Positions 50,296 through 59,702 of a DNA stretch of 64,000 nucleotides are shown here, piece by piece (position 1 is the stretch's first letter; each line of letters opens with the position of its first letter). The DNA is from Bryobacterales bacterium (lineage in GTDB: Bacteria; Acidobacteriota; Terriglobia; Bryobacterales; Bryobacteraceae): the NCBI GenBank assembly GCA_003142185.1, contig PLOR01000010.1, forward strand, positions 24,130 through 88,129. Reading direction: 5' to 3'. The translations under genes were made by a program, and so were the position numbers. Below the pieces are notes generated by a model, which was given only the letters and a program-made list of their open reading frames with translations, was not told where the DNA came from and ran no database searches.

Positions 50296-52133
50296 GCGAC
50301 GCGGCCATCGAACGGCAGACGATGGAGACCGACATCGTCTGCGCCGGATTCGGCCCGGCGACAGCCGGTTTCCTCGCGACCATCTCGCAGCACATCCTGA
50401 ACCCGGACGGCACGCCGGCGATCGAGAGTCCATCCACGCCCGGCATGCCGTTGCAGGTGATGTGCTACGAGCGCGCCGACGGCATCGGCTTCACGGTTTC
50501 CGGCGTGGTGACGCGAGCCCGCGGCATCCGCACCTCTCTGCCGGATGCGAAGCTCGCCGAGATCCCGATGGCGACACCGGTCGCTGCGGAGAAAGTGGTT
50601 TACCTGCTCGACCCGGTGGGCGCCAGCCGCCGCTCGGCCGCCATGCGCGCCGCCGACGCGCTGGTGCGCGCCACGCACTTCGCTCGCGAACACTCGATCG
50701 AGTTGCCGTATTCACCTCCGTTTCTCGAAAAGCACGGAGGGTGGGTCTTCTCGCTCGGCCAGTTTTTGCAGTATGTCGGCAATGAGTTGATGGCGTCGGG
50801 AACGGTGCAGGTGTGGCCCGGCATGCCGGTGGCGGAAGCGCTGCTCGATGACGCGGGTGAGCGGGTGTGCGGCGTGCGCCTGCTCGACCAGGGCGTCGAC
50901 CGCGAGGGCCGGCCCGATGCCGGCTACATGCCAGGCATGGATATACGCGCCGCCCTGACGGTGGTGGGCGATGGTCCGGTGGGAGCGGTGGGCCGCCAGT
51001 TGGACCGGCATTTTGGCCTACCCGCCGGACATCATCAGCGCGAATGGGCGCTGGGCATGAAGATGGTGATCGATCTGCCGGCGGAATCGGACCTGGCGCC
51101 GGGCACGGTGATTCACACTTTCGGTTACCCCGAGCCGGAAATCTTCGGCTTCCTCTACGTGCTGCCGGACCACGTGGCCACGGTCGGCATTTTCGTTCCT
51201 TCGTGGTTCCACAGCCCCATGCGCACGGTTTACCGTTATTTACAGCATTACATGCTGCACCCGTATCTGTGGCGCCATTTGAAGGGCGGCCGGCTGCGGA
51301 GCTGGGGCGCCAAATCGTTGCAGGAATCGGGCAAGCGCGGCGAGCCGTTCCTGGTGGGCGATGGCTATGCGCGGATCGGCGAGGGTTCGGGAAGCACCAA
51401 CGTGCTGACGGGCTCCGGCGTGGATGAGGCCTGGACCACCGGCGCGCAACTGGCCGAAGCGGTCGTCGAGCTGCTGAAACAGAAGCTGCCGCTCAACCGC
51501 GAAAACCTGGAGCGGACTTATGTGGCGCGGCGCCGGGCGAGTTGGGTGGAAGAGGAAGGCCGCGTCGCGGAAAAGGCGCGCGATGGCTTCCATCACGGCG
51601 TCATCACCGGCATGATCGGCATGGCGCTGGCCGGGTTCACCCAGGGCAAGGTCACGCTGGACGGCGAGCCGCAACTTCTGCCCGAGCCGAAGGAGTATTA
51701 CCGGGACAAGATTCCGCCCGAGGATCTGGAACGTATCATTGCCGAATGCCGCAATCGGGGCGTCGCCTGTCACGACGCTTTGATGGAACGTTGCGGCTGG
51801 CCCGAGATTCCGTGCGACGGCCAGTTGCTGGTGTCCCATCAGGATGCGCTGCTGCTGGGCGGCAAGGTGGCGGCGCCGGGCGGCTTCGCCGACCACGTGC
51901 ATTTCGTCTATCCGGATTTCTGTGCGCGCTGCGCCGCCAAACTGTGCATCGAGATGTGCTCGGGCCAGGCGATCACGCTGGGCGCGGATGGAATGCCTGC
52001 GTTCGATCGCGAGAAATGCGTGCACTGCGGCGGCTGCCTGTGGAATTGCGGCACGTCGCTCGAAGACGACCCGCAACGCGGCAACATCGACTTCCGCGCC
52101 GGCGCCGGCGGCTTCCATTCGGCTGAAAACTGA
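50292..52133 (+). CDS. ETF:quinone oxidoreductase-like flavoprotein with 4Fe-4S domain
   Basis: The 613-residue protein resembles FixC/ETF-QO: an N-terminal FAD motif (IVCAGFGPATAGFLATI), FTVSGVVTRARGI, and FLVGDGYARIGEGSGSTNVLTGSGVDEAWTTG in the second half. The last 75 residues form a ferredoxin-like domain with FCARCAAKLCIEMC and CVHCGGCLWNC. ETF-QO moves electrons from ETF to quinone at the membrane. It is coupled to the acyl-CoA dehydrogenase and may receive electrons from EtfAB at 8148-9996. Membrane attachment is not obvious. Confidence 0.88.
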   Translation: MSDAAIERQTMETDIVCAGFGPATAGFLATISQHILNPDGTPAIESPSTPGMPLQVMCYERADGIGFTVSGVVTRARGIRTSLPDAKLAEIPMATPVAAEKVVYLLDPVGASRRSAAMRAADALVRATHFAREHSIELPYSPPFLEKHGGWVFSLGQFLQYVGNELMASGTVQVWPGMPVAEALLDDAGERVCGVRLLDQGVDREGRPDAGYMPGMDIRAALTVVGDGPVGAVGRQLDRHFGLPAGHHQREWALGMKMVIDLPAESDLAPGTVIHTFGYPEPEIFGFLYVLPDHVATVGIFVPSWFHSPMRTVYRYLQHYMLHPYLWRHLKGGRLRSWGAKSLQESGKRGEPFLVGDGYARIGEGSGSTNVLTGSGVDEAWTTGAQLAEAVVELLKQKLPLNRENLERTYVARRRASWVEEEGRVAEKARDGFHHGVITGMIGMALAGFTQGKVTLDGEPQLLPEPKEYYRDKIPPEDLERIIAECRNRGVACHDALMERCGWPEIPCDGQLLVSHQDALLLGGKVAAPGGFADHVHFVYPDFCARCAAKLCIEMCSGQAITLGADGMPAFDREKCVHCGGCLWNCGTSLEDDPQRGNIDFRAGAGGFHSAEN

Positions 52134-52142
52134 CAGGCTCAG

Positions 52143-54524
52143 TCAGAGTTTGGCCATCAGCTCCTGTATTTTCTGTTTCTCGTACCCCGAAGGATTGTAC
52201 TTCAGCGCCTCGACGAGTGCCTCGCGCGCCTGGCTCTTATCGCCCTTTTGGTACCACGCCATGCCCAGGTGATAACGGTAGGTGGAAGAGTTCGGTTGCC
52301 GCGCCACGTTCCTCTTGAAGAGATCAATCGCCTGATCGCTCAGGTTTTTCTTCAGGTAAATCCAGCCCAGGGTGTCGGCCACTTCGGGGTAGTTGGGCAG
52401 CAATTGCGTGGCGCGCTGCGCCCTGGTGAGAGCCTGGTCCAGGTCGCCGCCATGTTCCGCGATCAGAAACGCATCGTTATTCAGACTGACGGCGTCGCTG
52501 GGCGCCAGCTTGATGGCGGCCTCGTACACCCTCATGGCCTCGCTCCAGCGCTGCGCGGCGTCGAGCACCAACGCCAGTTCACTCAGCACCTGCACGTCAT
52601 CGGGCAGCAGTTCGCGCGCTTTCTGGAATGCCTGGATGGCGCCGGCGAGATCGCCTTTGCGGCGATAGGCTTCGCCCAGCCGGACATAGATCCTGGCCCT
52701 CGCCTTGGAGCTCTTGCCCATCTTGTCCACGATCGCCTGGTAGTCGGCGACGGCGTCATCGAACTTGCCGACCCTCACTTCCACGTCGGCCAGCAGCAGC
52801 CTCATCTCACTGCGCTCGGGGTTCTTGGCGATTTCGTCTTTGAGAGTTTGGATAGCGGCGTCGGATTTGTTCTGCTCCAGATCGGTCTCTACCAGCCCGG
52901 TCATCCCGCGGATATTGGTCGGATTGAGCTGATAGGAGCGCCGGAACTCTTCGTCGGCCTCTTTGTACTTCTTTTCGAGCAGGCTCACCCCTCCCAACTG
53001 AAAGACCACGTCGGGCGAATTGGGGGTCTGGGCGCGCAGGCTTTCCAGCAGTTGCCGCGCCTCAGGGGTCTTCTTCTGCCCCAGCAAGGCGGCCGATTCG
53101 ATGATCTTGGCGGGCAGGTTTGACCGGTCGACCTTCAGCGCCAGGTCGGCCGTTTTCATCGCGGCCTCGTAATCTCCCTTGGCGATTTCGATGCGCGCCA
53201 GCTCCAACCGGGCCATCACAAAGTCCGCCCGAAGGGCCAGCGCTCTTTCGAATTCCTGGCGGGCTTGTTCAATCTCACCGGCCGCGACCGAGCGGTCGGA
53301 CATCGCGCGCGCCTTGTGCGCCAGGCCCAGCCGGTAATGGTTCGCCGGGTTCTTGGGGTCGGCTGTGACCGCCCCCTGCAGATCCACCATCGCGTCGGCG
53401 ACATCGCCGCGGTCCAGCAACAGGCTGCCCTCGACTTCCTTGGCGAAACTGTCCTGCGGGTTATCCTTCAATATCTGGCGGTTGATGTCCTCGGCCTCGG
53501 CCGCCTTCCCACGCGCCATAAAGGCTTCCACGATGCGCTTCTGGTACACCGTCTTCCGCTTGGGATCCCGCGCCTGGCCCTCGCGATACTCCTTGTTCGC
53601 CGAGTCGGTGTCGCCCAGCCGCCGGTAAAAGTCGCCCACCACCAGGTATCCATCCGGGAAATCCCGCAGGGACTTGATCTGCTGCAACACTTTGAGCATG
53701 TCGTCCTTGCGGCCCTGAAAGCTGTAGTGCATAGCCAGCGAGGTCAGAAAAGCGTACGCCTTGGGATTGTTCCGATAGCCGAGCTTCAGAGTCTGCTCGC
53801 CCGCGTCCATATTCTTCTCATACAGCACCTGCAAGCGATACAGTTCGTTGTACGCGGTTTGGAATGTCTTGTCCTTCTCGATCACCTGCCGGTAGATCTT
53901 ATCGGCTTCGTCGAGCTTGCGCTTCTGGATCGCCACTCGCGCCATCTGCATGCTGACTCCGGTCTGTCCGGGTTTGACGGCATTGGCTTTTTCATATTCG
54001 GCTTGCGCGGTGTCCAGCAGGCCGCTGCCCTCGTCCATGCGGCCCGTTGTGATGGCCTGTTGCGCGCGCACGAAATTGAAATCGCCACTGAGCCGGTGCC
54101 CATCGTAAGAATTCGAGTCGCGCGCCAGCAGCTCCTTGATGTAGTTCTCCGTTTCCGCCATCATTTGAGCACTATCGCGGGCCTGTTCCGCCGACAGAAA
54201 GATTTCGCAGATTTTGACGGTCGCGTCCCAGTGGTCCGGGGAATCTCTGGGCAGGCGCTCGATGGCTTTGTGGAGTTCGTTGACGGCGCCGCTCAAGTTG
54301 CCGGTCTTGATCCAGGTGAGCCCCAGCTTATAGTGGGCCGGCCCCCATAAATGGTCCTTTTGCAATGCGTCGGCGTACATGATGGCGGCTTCCTTGTACT
54401 TGCCCCGGTCGAAGTACCGGTTGCCGCTCTCCAGGTAGCGCCGCTTCACGACATTGGGATCCCGGCTGCAAGAGACCAGCGTAAGCAGCGCGGCAGCGGC
54501 AGCGAACAGATGGATCGTGCGCAT
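52143..54524 (-). CDS. TPR-repeat lipoprotein
   Basis: The 793-residue protein begins at ATG 54524 with a lipoprotein signal (MRTIHLFAAAAALLTLVSCS; lipobox LVSC with Cys19). The whole mature part is TPR repeats, about 18 by spacing, such as YKEAAIMYADALQKDHLWGP and NPEVADTLGWIYL-like units. It resembles the TPR lipoproteins of exosortase/PEP-CTERM systems (PrsT), but no exosortase gene is nearby. It would scaffold protein complexes at the envelope. The frame stays open upstream, but the coding signal starts here. Confidence 0.85.
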   Translation of the reverse strand: MRTIHLFAAAAALLTLVSCSRDPNVVKRRYLESGNRYFDRGKYKEAAIMYADALQKDHLWGPAHYKLGLTWIKTGNLSGAVNELHKAIERLPRDSPDHWDATVKICEIFLSAEQARDSAQMMAETENYIKELLARDSNSYDGHRLSGDFNFVRAQQAITTGRMDEGSGLLDTAQAEYEKANAVKPGQTGVSMQMARVAIQKRKLDEADKIYRQVIEKDKTFQTAYNELYRLQVLYEKNMDAGEQTLKLGYRNNPKAYAFLTSLAMHYSFQGRKDDMLKVLQQIKSLRDFPDGYLVVGDFYRRLGDTDSANKEYREGQARDPKRKTVYQKRIVEAFMARGKAAEAEDINRQILKDNPQDSFAKEVEGSLLLDRGDVADAMVDLQGAVTADPKNPANHYRLGLAHKARAMSDRSVAAGEIEQARQEFERALALRADFVMARLELARIEIAKGDYEAAMKTADLALKVDRSNLPAKIIESAALLGQKKTPEARQLLESLRAQTPNSPDVVFQLGGVSLLEKKYKEADEEFRRSYQLNPTNIRGMTGLVETDLEQNKSDAAIQTLKDEIAKNPERSEMRLLLADVEVRVGKFDDAVADYQAIVDKMGKSSKARARIYVRLGEAYRRKGDLAGAIQAFQKARELLPDDVQVLSELALVLDAAQRWSEAMRVYEAAIKLAPSDAVSLNNDAFLIAEHGGDLDQALTRAQRATQLLPNYPEVADTLGWIYLKKNLSDQAIDLFKRNVARQPNSSTYRYHLGMAWYQKGDKSQAREALVEALKYNPSGYEKQKIQELMAKL

Positions 54525-54729
54525 GATAAGGCCTACCGTTTCTCCGTTAGTTTTGCCGATCGACGAGCCAGGCGCCATGCCGGCGTGCCGGACCGGGTAA
54601 TCCGACCTTATTGTAGCAGTACCACGCCGCGCTCCAGCGCCGGAAGACATGCCAATCCTCACCGCGATTTCGGCGTCCCGCGCGGGCAGGCACCCTCCGG
54701 CCCATGATACAAAATAAGCATGGGTTCGG

Positions 54730-56292
54730 ATGCCGTCTGAGAGTGCGCAGGTTCCACACGTCAATCCCTGGATTGTAGCCGTCGCGGTAATGTTCGCCAC
54801 CTTCATGGAGGTGCTGGACACCACGGTAGTCAACGTGTCTCTGCCGCACATCGCGGGCAGCCTTTCGGTAAGTGTGGACGAAGCGGCGTGGGCGCTGACC
54901 TCGTACCTGGTGGCCAATGCGGTGATCCTGCCCATGACCGGATGGCTGGCCAGCCGCTTCGGGCGCAAGAATATCCTGATTACCGCCGTGTTCGGATTCA
55001 CGGCGGCGTCGTTTCTGTGCGGCCTGGCGCCAACGCTCGGCATGTTGATTTTCTTCCGCGTGCTGCAGGGGGCCACCGGCGGAGCGTTGCAGCCGCTTTC
55101 GCAGGCGGTGATGCTGGAGGCGTTCCCGCCGCGCGACCGCGGCAAGGCGATGGCGTTCTGGGGGCTCGGCATCGTGGTAGCGCCCATGCTCGGCCCCATG
55201 ATCGGCGGCTGGCTGACCGACAACTGGAGCTGGCGGTGGGTGTTCTACATCAACCTGCCGGTGGGCCTGGCGTCGATCGTTATGACGCGGCTGTTCATCT
55301 TCGATCCGCCCTACATTCGCAAGCGCGGATTGGGAATCGACTATTGGGGCATTGGCCTGCTGGCGGTGTGGGTGGGCGCGCTTCAGATAGTTCTCGACAA
55401 AGGGCAGGAGGCGGACTGGTTTGCCTCCCACTGGATTACCGCGCTGGCTGCGATCGCGGTGGCGGGCCTGGCGATTTTCATCGCGCACGAGTTTTCGACG
55501 CGCGACCCCGTGGTGCGCCTGCGCGTATTCAAGGAGCGGACTTACGCCGCCGGCGTGTTTCTGATGACCGTGCTCGGCTTCGTGCTGTACGCCAGCCTGC
55601 TGTTGCTGCCGATTTTTCTGCAGACGCTGCTCGGATACTCGGCGCTCGATGCCGGCATTGCCATGGCGCCGCGCGGCCTGGGATCGTTCCTCATGATGCC
55701 GGTGGTCGGCACCGTGCTGGCTCGCTTCGACCCGCGCAAGGTGCTGGCCTGCGGCCTGACCGTTGCCGCCTGGACCCTCTACGAGTTGGGCCGGTTGAAT
55801 CTGAACGCCGGTTACTGGGATATCTTCTGGCCGCAGTTCATCCAGGGCGCCGCTCTGGCGATGCTATTCGTGCCGCTGACCACCGCCACCATGGATCGCA
55901 TCTCGCGGGAAGAGATGGGCAATGCCACCAGCATGTTCAACCTGATGCGGAACCTGGGCGGCAGCTTCGGCATCGCCACTGCCACCACCTATTTGTTCCG
56001 GCGCCAGCAGTACAATACGCAACTGCTGGGGGCGCACGTCACCGCGTTAAACCCGCAGGTGCGGGCCATGGCGCGGGGCATCCAAACCAGCATGATCGCG
56101 CGCGGTAGCGACCCCACCACCGCACTGCATCGCGCCTACGGAGCCATCTGGGGCATGGTCCAACGGCAGGCTGCGATGGTCTCCTTCGTCGACACGTTCC
56201 TGGTGATGTCGGTGGTTTTTCTACTCATGCTTCCGCTGCTGCTGGTGATGAAGAAGCCGCGCTATCAGACGAAGGGCGGCGCCATGCACTAA
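54730..56292 (+). CDS. DHA2-family (EmrB/QacA) MFS drug exporter
   Basis: The 520-residue protein has about 14 membrane helices and the DHA2 signatures: FMEVLDTTVVNVSLPHIAG (motif D1 with the conserved Asp), GWLASRFGRKN (motif A), FRVLQGATGGALQPL and the motif-C-like GPMIGGWLTDNWSWRW. Proteins of this family use the proton gradient to export drugs, often with an EmrA adaptor; none is adjacent. It is divergent from the TPR lipoprotein gene. Confidence 0.9.
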   Translation: MPSESAQVPHVNPWIVAVAVMFATFMEVLDTTVVNVSLPHIAGSLSVSVDEAAWALTSYLVANAVILPMTGWLASRFGRKNILITAVFGFTAASFLCGLAPTLGMLIFFRVLQGATGGALQPLSQAVMLEAFPPRDRGKAMAFWGLGIVVAPMLGPMIGGWLTDNWSWRWVFYINLPVGLASIVMTRLFIFDPPYIRKRGLGIDYWGIGLLAVWVGALQIVLDKGQEADWFASHWITALAAIAVAGLAIFIAHEFSTRDPVVRLRVFKERTYAAGVFLMTVLGFVLYASLLLLPIFLQTLLGYSALDAGIAMAPRGLGSFLMMPVVGTVLARFDPRKVLACGLTVAAWTLYELGRLNLNAGYWDIFWPQFIQGAALAMLFVPLTTATMDRISREEMGNATSMFNLMRNLGGSFGIATATTYLFRRQQYNTQLLGAHVTALNPQVRAMARGIQTSMIARGSDPTTALHRAYGAIWGMVQRQAAMVSFVDTFLVMSVVFLLMLPLLLVMKKPRYQTKGGAMH

Positions 56293-56380
56293 CGTGGCGC
56301 ACGCCCCCGTTGCGCGGCGCGGCTTTCGCGTGCGATGCTTTGACTGACCGGTCCGGAGTGCTGGACCGTACGGAGGACTC

Positions 56381-56920
56381 ATGAGAAAAGAGATCGTGAT
56401 GGGAACCGTGCTGCTGTTGCCGCTGCTAGCGGCTGCGGCCGACTTCACGCCGCTGGGGCTGAAGCCCGGTTTGTGGGAATCCACGGTGAATATGAAGACG
56501 TCCGGCTCGCCGATGGCCAATATTCCGCCCGAGCAGCGCTCGCAGATGGAAGCCGCCATGGCGAACATGCCGCCCGAGCGGCGCGCGCAGATGGAAGCCA
56601 TGATGGCGGGGCGGGGTCAGCCCACGGTGACAAAGGTGTGCATGACGAAGGAGTCGATGAGCAAAGCGCTCGACTTCGGCGCCCAGCAGCGGAAAAACTG
56701 CCAGGTCAAAGTGGTCAGCTCGTCCTCCACCAGCCAGCAGGTTGAAATGGAATGCGCCATGGATAACAACAAACTGACGGGCACCATGACGTTCGAAGCG
56801 CTCAGCCCGGTGTCCGGAAGGGCGACCATACAGATGAGTCAGGACGGCGTACAGAAGATGAACATGACCGTCAACACTAGGTACCTCGGCCCGGACTGCG
56901 GCGATGTGAAACCGCGGTAG
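56381..56920 (+). CDS. DUF3617 secreted protein
   Basis: The 179-residue protein has a signal peptide (MGTVLLLPLLAAAADF), then the DUF3617 start LGLKPGLWESTVNMKTSG. An inserted Met/Pro-rich segment with repeats (IPPEQRSQMEAAMANM and PPERRAQMEAMMA) lies at about 45-75, followed by the family Cys residues (VCMTKE, NCQVKV, MECAMD). DUF3617 proteins are periplasmic and of unknown function. The repeat insert is unusual. Confidence 0.85.
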   Translation: MRKEIVMGTVLLLPLLAAAADFTPLGLKPGLWESTVNMKTSGSPMANIPPEQRSQMEAAMANMPPERRAQMEAMMAGRGQPTVTKVCMTKESMSKALDFGAQQRKNCQVKVVSSSSTSQQVEMECAMDNNKLTGTMTFEALSPVSGRATIQMSQDGVQKMNMTVNTRYLGPDCGDVKPR

Positions 56921-56927
56921 AGCAGGC

Positions 56928-56988
56928 GCGCTGGCGGTCTTTGCCGCCGGCATTTTTTCAAGACACCGGCGGCAAAGACCGCCGGCGC
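56928..56988. terminator. Long 23-bp hairpin between convergent genes
   Basis: GCGCTGGCGGTCTTTGCCGC (then CGG) at 56928-56950 pairs with CCGGCGGCAAAGACCGCCGG (then CGC) at 56966-56988, with one mismatch and a 15-base loop. Its placement between the DUF3617 gene (plus) and the phosphoesterase (minus) suits a bidirectional terminator. Related half-elements lie near 8042 and 63036. Confidence 0.65.
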
Positions 56989-56994
56989 TAGCAT

Positions 56995-57735
56995 TCACCG
57001 CCCTTCGGACAGGCGGTCGGCGAGGATGGGCGGCAGGCCGGCCTCGCGGATGCGCCGTTGTGCGGTTTCGACGTCGTAGGCGACGCGATAGTATTCCACG
57101 GCGGCGGCTCCGGAATCGTAGATCAGGTAGGCGGCGCGCGGGTCGCCATCGCGCGGTTGGCCCACCGAGCCGGGATTCACCAGGTAGCCGCAGTCCCCGT
57201 CAACCCTCATCAGGTCCGGATAGAATCCCTGCCAAAAAGGGGAAATCGTCTCCACCCGCCCGTGATTCCAGATGAAGCCGCCTTGCAGATGGGTGTGGCC
57301 GAAAAAGGCCAGGCGCGTTTCCAGGTATTCGAATGCCAGCACCGCTTCTTCGGCGGACATCATATATTCGTCTTCGTCATAGGGCGAGCCGTGCGTTAGT
57401 TGAAAACCGTCCACCAGCAGCGGCCCTTTCGCCAGCGCCGTCACGTAGGCGGCGTTCTCGGACGTTAATGCCCGCCCCGTCCACAGGGCGGCGTGGCGCG
57501 CCACCGGATTGAACCATCCCAGATCCTCTTCGGCCTTCCACGCGCGGTCGTGATTGCCGCGGATGACGGCCGCGCAGTTGGCGCGCACCCAATCCACCAC
57601 TGCGTTGGGATCGGCGCCGTAACCGACCAGGTCGCCGCAGCAGAGGGCGCGGTCATAGTGGCCGGCGGCAGCGGCAATCACCGCCTCGAGGGCCTGCCAG
57701 TTGGAATGAAGATCGCTCAGAACCAGATAACGCAC
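56995..57735 (-). CDS. Calcineurin-like metallophosphoesterase
   Basis: The 246-residue protein starts at GTG 57735 (VRYLVLSDLHSN) after AGGGA. It has all metal motifs: SDLHSN, GDLVGYGADPN, RGNHDRA, LTHGSP and GHTHLQGG. It belongs to the YfcE/MJ0936-type phosphodiesterases, which may hydrolyse nucleotides or phosphoproteins. A longer frame upstream would overlap rsmE and has no support. Confidence 0.88.
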   Translation of the reverse strand: MRYLVLSDLHSNWQALEAVIAAAAGHYDRALCCGDLVGYGADPNAVVDWVRANCAAVIRGNHDRAWKAEEDLGWFNPVARHAALWTGRALTSENAAYVTALAKGPLLVDGFQLTHGSPYDEDEYMMSAEEAVLAFEYLETRLAFFGHTHLQGGFIWNHGRVETISPFWQGFYPDLMRVDGDCGYLVNPGSVGQPRDGDPRAAYLIYDSGAAAVEYYRVAYDVETAQRRIREAGLPPILADRLSEGR

Positions 57736-57812
57736 GAGGGTCCCTGTCCCGCCATCACCAGATGGTAAACCCTGGCGCGCAGCCACTGGAAAGACATCCG
57801 GATTGCCTTGCT

Positions 57813-58547
57813 TCATTGTACCGATTGGAGGCTGGCGAACGCCGAGGCCACCACCGCGACCGCCGCGATGGCCGCGGTTTCGGAGCGCAGTACGCGCGGG
57901 CCGAGCGACGCCGGTAGCCACCCGGCGCGCGCGGCCGCCTGGCGCTCCTCGTCAGTCCAACCCCCTTCCGGCCCCACCAGCAAACGCACTTCGCCGCCGG
58001 CTTCGGGCGCCTCGGCGAGCAGGCGCGCGAGCGGTGGCGCGGCTCCTTCTTCCAGACGGTAGCGGGCGACGGCTGCTTCCATCAGGCAAGCATCCAGGCG
58101 CACGGCGGGCGGAATTTCGGGTGCGCGCAGGCGGCGCGACTGCTCGGCGGATTCGCGCGCGATACGAGCCCAGCGTTCCGCGCGCTTGGCGGAAGCTTGC
58201 AGCAGGCCTTTTTCGCTGCGGGCGGCTTCCACCGGCTGGATGCGTTCCACGCCCAGCTCGGTAATTTTTTCGATCATCCATTCCAGGCGGTCGAACTTGA
58301 TCAGTGCCGCGCAGAGTGTGATGCGCACGGCCAGCTCCGCTGTCTCCACAGGCTCGATCACGCGAAACACCACGCGCGGGCCGCGCGCCTCTGTAATCTC
58401 GGCCAGCCACGCGGCGTGGCCGTCGGAGATTTCATAACGCTGGCCCGGCTCTACGCGCAGCACACGCGTCAGGTGGCGGGCGTTATCGCCAGCCACCTCG
58501 GCCACGTCCCCGTGCACCGCATCGACGAAGAATCTTCTACGCGCCAA
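57813..58547 (-). CDS. rsmE: 16S rRNA m3U1498 methyltransferase
   Basis: RsmE is a SPOUT-fold enzyme methylating U1498 of 16S rRNA. The 244-residue protein has the N-terminal PUA-like domain (MARRRFFVDAVHGDVAEVAG) and the SAM-binding knot with LLVGPEGGWTDEE and LGPRVLRSETA. The start is TTG 58547; there is no better start nearby. The phosphoesterase follows on the same strand. Confidence 0.93.
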   Translation of the reverse strand: MARRRFFVDAVHGDVAEVAGDNARHLTRVLRVEPGQRYEISDGHAAWLAEITEARGPRVVFRVIEPVETAELAVRITLCAALIKFDRLEWMIEKITELGVERIQPVEAARSEKGLLQASAKRAERWARIARESAEQSRRLRAPEIPPAVRLDACLMEAAVARYRLEEGAAPPLARLLAEAPEAGGEVRLLVGPEGGWTDEERQAAARAGWLPASLGPRVLRSETAAIAAVAVVASAFASLQSVQ

Positions 58548-58568
58548 GCAACCATTGTAGGGCGCGTT

Positions 58569-58595
58569 TGGTAGGGCACGCTTTAGCTTGCCTGC
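58569..58595. repeat. Dispersed palindrome, GGGCA-GCTT type
   Basis: TGGTAGGGCACGCTTTAGCTTGCCTGC occupies the divergent rsmE/mutM gap. It is in the same orientation as the copies at 1242 and 30631. Confidence 0.65.
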
Positions 58596-58618
58596 AGTTC
58601 CATGATAGTGTAACCCTC

Positions 58619-59518
58619 ATGCCGGAATTACCCGACGTCGAGGTGTACGTCGAAGCGTTGCGCGAGCGCGTGGCGGGCCATCGCCTGGAGCGCATCCTGG
58701 TGCGCAACCCGTTTCTGCTGCGGTCCACCGCGCCGCCGCTCGAAGCGGCCGAGGGCAGGGAAGTGCGCGAGGTGCGGCGTGTCGGGAAGCGCATCGCGAT
58801 CGGCCTCGATGGCGAATTGTGGCTGGTCTTGCACCTGATGATCGCCGGCCGCCTGCACTGGCGCAACGCCGCGCCCAAAACCGTCCCCAAAAACGTGCTG
58901 GCGCTGTTCCAGTTTTCGAGCGGTGTTCTCACGCTGACCGAAGCCGGCTCCGAGCGGCGCGCCGCCCTGCATGTGGCCGTTGGCGAAGAGGGACTGGCGG
59001 CGCTCGATGCAGGCGGCATCGATGCGATTGGCGCCAGTGAAGCCGCGTTCGCCGCGACACTGCGCTCGGCCAATCATACGCTCAAGCGAGCGCTCACTGA
59101 TCCGCACCTGTTCAGCGGCATTGGCAACGCCTATTCGGACGAGATTCTGCACCGCGTGCGGCTATCGCCGGTGGCTCTGACGCTCAAGCTTAGCGACGCC
59201 GAAGCTCGACGATTGCATCAGGCTATCCGCGACGTTCTCACCGAGTGGACCAACCGCCTCCGCATCGAAGCCGCCGGGGGATTCCCGGAAAAAGTGACCG
59301 CCTTCCGCGAAGGCATGGCCGTTCATGGCCGCTACGGTCAGCCTTGCCCCGACTGCGGCGCCAAAATCCAACGAATTCGCTATCGTGCCAACGAGACCAA
59401 CTATTGCCCGCAGTGCCAGACCGGCGGGCGTCTGCTGGCCGATCGTGCGCTGTCGCGCCTATTGCGGGAAGATTGGCCTCGAACGATTGAAGAGCTGGAA
59501 GCGCTCAAACGGCGGTGA
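58619..59518 (+). CDS. mutM: Formamidopyrimidine-DNA glycosylase family protein
   Basis: The 299-residue protein starts MPELPDVEVYVEAL, with the catalytic Pro2 and Glu3 of Fpg/Nei glycosylases, and ends in a zinc finger (CPDCGAKI and CPQC). The helix-two-turn-helix reads LTDPHLFSGIGNAYSDEIL. Fpg removes 8-oxoguanine and ring-opened purines from DNA. The start variation PELPDVE (rather than PELPEVE) means substrate range could differ slightly. Confidence 0.9.
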   Translation: MPELPDVEVYVEALRERVAGHRLERILVRNPFLLRSTAPPLEAAEGREVREVRRVGKRIAIGLDGELWLVLHLMIAGRLHWRNAAPKTVPKNVLALFQFSSGVLTLTEAGSERRAALHVAVGEEGLAALDAGGIDAIGASEAAFAATLRSANHTLKRALTDPHLFSGIGNAYSDEILHRVRLSPVALTLKLSDAEARRLHQAIRDVLTEWTNRLRIEAAGGFPEKVTAFREGMAVHGRYGQPCPDCGAKIQRIRYRANETNYCPQCQTGGRLLADRALSRLLREDWPRTIEELEALKRR

Positions 59519-59611
59519 AGTCAGCGCACGCCGGGCGATCCAAGTAAAACATGTTAAATCAGCGCTATACCTGGTGTTAATAACATCGCACAATTATTTG
59601 CTAATAAAAAC

Positions 59612-59640
59612 TTGACAATATAGCGCGCATATTTTATTAT
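59612..59640 (+). promoter_or_regulatory. Near-consensus sigma-70 promoter of hsp20
   Basis: TTGACA at 59612-59617, a 17-bp spacer, and TATTAT at 59635-59640 form a nearly perfect housekeeping promoter, the best in the window. The surrounding 120 bp are AT-rich compared with the rest. No CIRCE element (HrcA site) is present. Confidence 0.8.
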
Positions 59641-59645
59641 TGTGA

Positions 59646-59670
59646 TTGGATGAAGCTATAAAACATCCAA
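59646..59670 (+). promoter_or_regulatory. Hairpin in hsp20 5' leader
   Basis: TTGGATG (59646-59652) and CATCCAA (59664-59670) form a 7-bp stem with an 11-base loop near the start of the hsp20 transcript. It is 17 bp before the GAGGAG ribosome site and does not cover it, so it is not a simple thermometer. It could stabilise the mRNA or bind a regulator. Confidence 0.5.
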
Positions 59671-59702
59671 CACATCAGTTCTAATAGAGGAGTTTAACCA
59701 AC

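Noticed and set aside
54525..55223. N-terminal extension of the TPR lipoprotein frame
   Set aside because: The extension lies opposite the MFS gene, lacks protein-like features, and a clear lipoprotein signal begins at 54524.
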